Shown piece after piece: positions 61,465 through 64,000 of a stretch of DNA of 64,000 nt. A program made the translations under genes and the position numbers. How positions within the stretch are numbered: position 1 is the first letter of the stretch; each line of letters begins with the position of its first letter. The notes below the pieces were generated by a model. That model did no database searches. It was not told where the DNA came from and saw only the letters and a program-made list of their open reading frames with translations. The DNA is from CAUPWF01 sp964369425 (GTDB lineage: Bacteria > Bacillota > Clostridia > Lachnospirales > Lachnospiraceae): the NCBI GenBank assembly GCA_964369425.1, contig CAYJGW010000006.1, forward strand, positions 1-64,000. Direction: 5' to 3'.

Positions 61465-62343
61465 ATGATTTATTCAATAAGCAACGAATACTTACAAGTA
61501 GAACTAGATAGCATGGGGGGAGAGTTATTTTCTTTGAAAGATGATTCAGGAACAGAATATCTTTGGCAAGGGAATAAAAAGTATTGGAATGGAAAGGCAC
61601 CAGTCTTATTTCCATACATAGCAAGATTAACTGAGGATAAATATATATGGAAAGGGAAAGAATATAAACTTGAAAAGCATGGATTTGCAAGACGCTCGGA
61701 ATTTAGCGTAGAAGAAAAAAGTGATACAAAGATTGTGTTTCGTCTTGATGAATCAGCTAAGACATTGGAAAGCTACCCATTTGCATTTACATTGCGCATC
61801 ATTTATGAGTTGGAAGGGAATGTATTAATCAATAAATATCAAGTGGAAAACAAAAATACAGATAGTATGTATTTTGGAATCGGAGGCCATCCTGGATTTA
61901 ACGTTCCGTTAGAGGAAGGAGAGACATTTGAGGATTATTATCTTGAGTTCGATCACATAGCAACACCAGAGCAAGTTGGATTTACAGATGCTTGTTATGT
62001 TAGCGGAGAGATGATGCCTTACGAATTGGAAGGTGACAAGAGATTAAAGCTAACCCATGATTTATTTGATAGAGATGCAATCGTTTTAAAGAATGCAGAT
62101 TCTACTGTGACACTTAAGTCGGATAAAGGGAGTAAAGGCATTACAGTGCATTATCCAGATATGGATTATATCGGCTTTTGGCACATGCCAAAAACAGATG
62201 CACCGTATGTATGCATTGAACCATGGACGTCACTACCGTCAAGAGATGGAGTAGTAGAAGATTTAGAAAAGCAAGAGAATTTAGTGAAATTAAAAGGAAG
62301 TTGCACCTACACGAACGTATGGAGTATTTCAGTGAAAAAATAA
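61465..62343 (+). CDS. aldose 1-epimerase family protein
   Basis: A 292-residue galactose-mutarotase-fold protein of the LacX/YeaD-like branch. It contains an N-terminal GGELFSLKD, the aromatic LWQGNKKYWNG, GGHPGFNVPL with the likely catalytic histidine, and a late CIEPWTSLPSRDG segment. It would interconvert sugar anomers, presumably for the oxidoreductase just upstream. AAGGAG precedes ATG 61465. Confidence 0.9.
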   Translation: MIYSISNEYLQVELDSMGGELFSLKDDSGTEYLWQGNKKYWNGKAPVLFPYIARLTEDKYIWKGKEYKLEKHGFARRSEFSVEEKSDTKIVFRLDESAKTLESYPFAFTLRIIYELEGNVLINKYQVENKNTDSMYFGIGGHPGFNVPLEEGETFEDYYLEFDHIATPEQVGFTDACYVSGEMMPYELEGDKRLKLTHDLFDRDAIVLKNADSTVTLKSDKGSKGITVHYPDMDYIGFWHMPKTDAPYVCIEPWTSLPSRDGVVEDLEKQENLVKLKGSCTYTNVWSISVKK

Positions 62344-62353
62344 TAAGATAAAA

Positions 62354-62386
62354 ATTCAGCCTTGCGACAGTACTGCAAGGCTGAAT
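62354..62386. terminator. bidirectional terminator
   Basis: ATTCAGCCTTGC and GCAAGGCTGAAT form a perfect 12-bp stem around a 9-base loop. Reading minus it is followed by TTTATCTTATT; reading plus by CTTATGTT. Confidence 0.85.
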
Positions 62387-62392
62387 CTTATG

Positions 62393-63577
62393 TTATTTAA
62401 AGATTTCTAGACTTCTTTCTAATATTCCATTCATATGTGCGATTGCTGTGCCATAATTGGTGATTGGTACACAAGCATCTCCTGCACATTTGATACGATA
62501 TTTCATCTCGCGTTCGTTGAGCATACATCCTCCACAATGAATGATAAGCTTATATTTACTGATATCCAGTGGGAATTCTGTACCACTTGTGAAGTCGAAA
62601 TTGAGTTCTTTTTTACTATGTTCTCTCACCCATCTAGGGAGTTTTACAGTACCGATGTCATCGCATTGTCTATGATGGGTGCATCCCTCACAGACCAAGA
62701 TGTTATCACCATCTTCTAGAGAATCTAGCATTTTGGCACCCTTTACTAACACATCTAAATTACCTTTATAGCGAGCAAAAAGGATAGAAAAGGAAGTCAA
62801 TAACACATCCGTAGGTGTATCTTTAGATACTTCTGCAAAAGCTTGGCTATCAGTTACTACAACTTTCGGTTTTCGTCCAAGAGTTTCTAATGTGGATTTT
62901 AAATCAGTTTCTTTTACAACAATCGACACTGCATCCGCATCTAATACATCTCGAACTGTCTGTTGTTGAGGGAGAATTAATCGTCCTTTTGGAGCGGCAG
63001 AATCTATAGGAATTACTAAGACAACAAAATCGCCAGGTGATATTAAATCACCGATGATTCGACTAGTATCGGCTTCGACATCTGCTAGGGAAGCAATCTT
63101 TTCTTTGAGTGCAAGGATGTTTTGTTTCGTCTTTGTGCTGACACAGATTCCAGTGATTTCATCCATGATAGGAGCGGATTCCATAAGGTCTGATTTGTTG
63201 TAAACTACGATATAAGGAATATTTTTTTGCTTGATGCGATCCAGAATTTCCTTATCCTCTGTAGTCATGCCTGCCTGTGAGTCTACAACTAAGATGGCAA
63301 TATCGGTCTTATTTAGTACTTGATAAGCTTTTTGCATTCTTAGGTGTCCTAATTCTCCAACATCGTCAAGACCTGGAGTATCGATGATGACAACAGGTCC
63401 AAGTGGTAAAAGTTCCATTGCCTTTAGTACGGGGTCAGTAGTGGTTCCTTTGATATCAGATACAATTGCTAAATCTTGGTCTGTGATGGCATTGACAACG
63501 CTAGATTTTCCAGCATTTCTTTTTCCAAATATTCCGATGTGTAGTCTTTCTGATGATGGTGTGTTGTTTAAACTCAT
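62393..63577 (-). CDS. hydF: [FeFe]-hydrogenase maturation GTPase
   Basis: A 394-residue scaffold and GTPase for assembling the H-cluster di-iron subsite. The P-loop is GKRNAGKSS (18-26), with DTPGL and NKSD for GTP binding. The iron-sulfur ligands are Cys299 with the following histidines (CTHH), and His347, Cys348 and Cys351 (HCGGC), as in HydF. It starts 29 bases after hydG, with which it works; the hydrogenase itself is outside the window. Confidence 0.97.
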   Translation of the reverse strand: MSLNNTPSSERLHIGIFGKRNAGKSSVVNAITDQDLAIVSDIKGTTTDPVLKAMELLPLGPVVIIDTPGLDDVGELGHLRMQKAYQVLNKTDIAILVVDSQAGMTTEDKEILDRIKQKNIPYIVVYNKSDLMESAPIMDEITGICVSTKTKQNILALKEKIASLADVEADTSRIIGDLISPGDFVVLVIPIDSAAPKGRLILPQQQTVRDVLDADAVSIVVKETDLKSTLETLGRKPKVVVTDSQAFAEVSKDTPTDVLLTSFSILFARYKGNLDVLVKGAKMLDSLEDGDNILVCEGCTHHRQCDDIGTVKLPRWVREHSKKELNFDFTSGTEFPLDISKYKLIIHCGGCMLNEREMKYRIKCAGDACVPITNYGTAIAHMNGILERSLEIFK

Positions 63578-63606
63578 AATAATCCCCTCTCTTTTCCTCT
63601 TGTCTT

Positions 63607-64000
63607 TTAGAATCTAAAGTCTCTGCGGTTATTTTCTTCAATAGCTTTTAAGTTATCTGTTGCAATCTGACGAACTTTTTCCTTTGGAATAGTAGAGAGT
63701 TCTTTTTGTATCAGATTTTCTCCAACTCTTTTAGTTTCTTCAGAAGCGTAATCCATTAGATATTCTTTTAAAGTCATCAGTGCATTTGGTAGGCAACAGT
63801 TTTGAATTTGCCCACTTTTACAAAGGGACATAAAGCGATCACCAGTACGTCCCTCGCGATAGCAAGAGGTACAAAAGCTTGGAAGATAACCAAGGTCCAT
63901 GAGCCAATGAACGACTTCATCCAAAGTCCGCGTATCCTCTAAATCAAATTGTTGGGAGTTTTCACCCTCTGGTTCTGGAACGGCATACCCTCCAACGCTA
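63607..64000 (-). CDS. hydG: [FeFe]-hydrogenase maturase HydG, C-terminal part (5' end outside the window)
   Basis: The frame is open to the window edge and gives 130 residues. It includes SVGGY, then QFDLEDTRTLDEVV, PSFCTSCYREGRTGDRFM, and QNCCLPNA. The CTSC pair plus a later cysteine are the ligands of the second, dangler-iron-bearing cluster that makes CO and cyanide from tyrosine. A start at 63924 would use TTG inside the conserved sequence and is an artefact. Confidence 0.95.
   Translation of the reverse strand, partial: SVGGYAVPEPEGENSQQFDLEDTRTLDEVVHWLMDLGYLPSFCTSCYREGRTGDRFMSLCKSGQIQNCCLPNALMTLKEYLMDYASEETKRVGENLIQKELSTIPKEKVRQIATDNLKAIEENNRRDFRF

Noticed and set aside
61160..61690. 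Minus-strand open frame of 176 codons across the Gfo/Idh and epimerase junction
   Set aside because: It is antisense to two well-supported genes and their ribosome binding site, with a Leu/Ile/His-rich translation typical of shadow frames.
1..64000. tRNA, rRNA, CRISPR array, intact insertion sequence or prophage
   Set aside because: Intergenic gaps are short and were read for cloverleaf, repeat-spacer and transposase signals; none was seen.

Overview
The window comes from a low-GC, strictly anaerobic, probably spore-forming member of the Clostridia, most likely Lachnospiraceae-like. The evidence is AT-rich code with strong AGGAGG-type ribosome binding sites, [FeFe]-hydrogenase maturases (hydF, hydG), an anaerobic ribonucleotide reductase (nrdDG), two glycyl-radical systems, a FabK-type fatty-acid operon with fused accD-accA, AddAB instead of RecBCD, and a YlmC/YmxH-type sporulation protein. 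It reads as ordinary chromosome: about 57 genes, mostly in short tightly packed operons separated by bidirectional hairpin terminators. I saw no rRNA, tRNA, CRISPR array, intact prophage, insertion sequence or recognisable riboswitch. The only stretch over 300 bases without an intact gene is about 29.3-30.5 kb, which holds a decayed gene and a set of repeats.

Layout. 1-7.8 kb: a membrane-protein tail, a rhomboid protease, a secreted coiled-coil/SleB peptidoglycan hydrolase, a TetR regulator divergent from tex-yitT-trxB, an ECF transporter S component and a Cys-rich PRC-barrel protein. 7.9-13.4 kb: a two-component system, then hisH-hisF, ung and hflX in one close-packed run. 13.4-23.2 kb: nrdD-nrdG-addB-addA with overlapping genes and candidate NrdR boxes at the promoter. 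23.2-29.3 kb: coaBC, a zinc-ribbon membrane protein, a split ThrE-type exporter, and aroF-aroB-SDR. 29.3-30.5 kb: a broken nuclease-like gene flanked on both sides by TACGTA-containing repeats with a 72-bp spacing. 30.5-34.7 kb: a trans-4-hydroxyproline cluster (activase, glycyl-radical dehydratase, proC) that would convert hydroxyproline to proline. 34.7-41.2 kb: a small ferredoxin, an MFS transporter, a Na/Pi cotransporter, a PTS-IIC-like protein, a small alarmone synthetase and a HAD phosphatase.

41.2-52.1 kb is a complete type II fatty-acid synthesis operon: fabH-acpP-fabK-fabD-fabG-fabF-accB-fabZ-accC-accDA, then a second FabK-like flavoprotein and a FabT-type MarR regulator. Two related TTTGAA...TAAAA motifs overlap its promoter and are the obvious candidate operators. 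52.1-54.3 kb is a chemoreceptor. 54.3-60.4 kb on the minus strand runs pncB-ddl-murF-HAD-EAL (NAD salvage, cell-wall precursors, cyclic-di-GMP hydrolysis). 60.4-62.4 kb holds a Gfo/Idh/MocA oxidoreductase and an aldose-1-epimerase-like protein. 62.4-64 kb holds hydF and the 3' part of hydG, cut by the window edge.

I did not find a convincing wholly new system. The structures least explained by known genes are the repeat-flanked pseudogene at 29.4-30.5 kb, the hydroxyproline cluster beside it with a palindrome on its promoter, and the operator-like motifs at the fab, nrd and ThrE-type promoters.
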